From contig OX246743.1 of NCBI GenBank assembly GCA_945910005.1, positions 43,620,736 through 43,684,735 of the forward strand: a stretch of DNA of 64,000 bases, given 5' to 3'. The number at the start of each line of letters is the position of its first letter. Position 1 is the stretch's first letter. Both the position numbers and the translations under genes were made by a program. The notes under the pieces were generated by a model. The model searched no databases, was not told where the DNA came from, and was given only the letters and a program-made list of their open reading frames with translations. Origin of the DNA: Isoperla grammatica. Taxonomy: Eukaryota > Arthropoda > Insecta > Plecoptera > Perlodidae. Positions 53,805-64,000 of this stretch are shown here, piece after piece.

Positions 53805-53812
53805 ATATATAA
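53805..53812 (+). promoter_or_regulatory. Possible TATA box of the Kunitz gene
   Basis: ATATATAA lies 41-48 bp before the ATG at 53853 and a few bases after the MITE. It would imply a start site near 53835 and a 5' UTR of under 25 nt if no upstream exon exists. Speculative. Confidence 0.3.
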
Positions 53813-53852
53813 CAGCAGGGGTTGCTTGCTGCTTCAGGGCCGGCGCAGAAGG

Positions 53853-63762
<9,910 letters not shown>

Positions 63763-64000
63763 GTGAGTGCATTGTCATCATCATCATTATTATGATTATT
63801 TCATTGTTGTTAATATGTACACATGTTTTAGTTTAGTTTTGGTTTAGTTTAGTTTAATTGAAGTGTAAGCGTAGTATTTAGTGTTTAGAAGGCTCTTCGC
63901 GGCACAAGATTTCTTAGGATTTTAAGTGTTTTAGCATAATGTTTGCTAGCGTCGACGCCGTTTCTTGTCAAAACTTTTAATTTTTTTTTGTGATGACAAG
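63763..64000. other. Start of the next Kunitz-gene intron
   Basis: After the GTGAGT donor the sequence is AT-rich with no further exon before the window ends. Confidence 0.5.

Overview
The window looks like intron-rich, repeat-laden arthropod nuclear DNA, most likely from an insect. The evidence is AAP(A/V)-type cuticle genes with the classic tiny first coding exon, GT-AG introns, interstitial CCTAA (TTAGG) stretches of the insect telomere type, a Ty3/gypsy-type LTR element, non-LTR retrotransposon tails, tRNA-derived SINEs and many MITEs. No species is assigned. Genes are few; most of the 64 kb is repeat.

Layout. 0.2-13 kb is a cluster of three near-identical cuticle genes on the + strand: the last exon of one at 258-428, and complete three-exon genes at 4818-6116 and 12138-12982 with matching TATA promoters. 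A 2.9-kb inverted-repeat element with two decayed copies of a Cys-rich ORF lies between the two complete genes. 13.5-21.0 kb is a minus-strand, eight-exon trypsin-like serine protease gene. I assembled it by hand; all splice phases agree and it gives 443 codons plus stop. It has a 109-residue minisatellite-encoded insertion inside the protease domain, and its introns hold tandem arrays that duplicate splice-acceptor/exon starts, plus a hAT-type MITE. 22.1-25.3 kb is a young LTR retrotransposon on the minus strand that has lost reverse transcriptase, RNase H and the integrase core.

25-42 kb is gene-poor: a 19-copy 76-bp satellite, a SINE with an internal 45-bp array, MITEs and microsatellites. 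At 42.4-43.8 kb is an intronless minus-strand ORF of 480 aa that I do not recognise. 44-53 kb holds a LINE fragment, a duplicated repeat, a full-length SINE with 11-bp target duplication, and a foldback element whose centre is CCTAA repeats plus a minisatellite.

53.8-64 kb contains the start of a secreted Kunitz inhibitor gene: signal-peptide exon 53853-53979, Kunitz exon 63592-63762, phase-matched and continuing past the window. Its 9.6-kb intron holds a LINE 3' fragment whose ORF is interrupted at 54735 and resumes in frame at 63096. The 8,360 bp between are bounded by a perfect 13-bp inverted repeat and a 2-bp TG duplication, and contain three satellite arrays (about 124, 115 and 70 bp). 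This looks like a large satellite-carrying non-autonomous DNA transposon and is the most unusual structure here.

The cuticle proteins, the trypsin-like protease and the Kunitz inhibitor would all be secreted, but nothing in the sequence ties them into one pathway.
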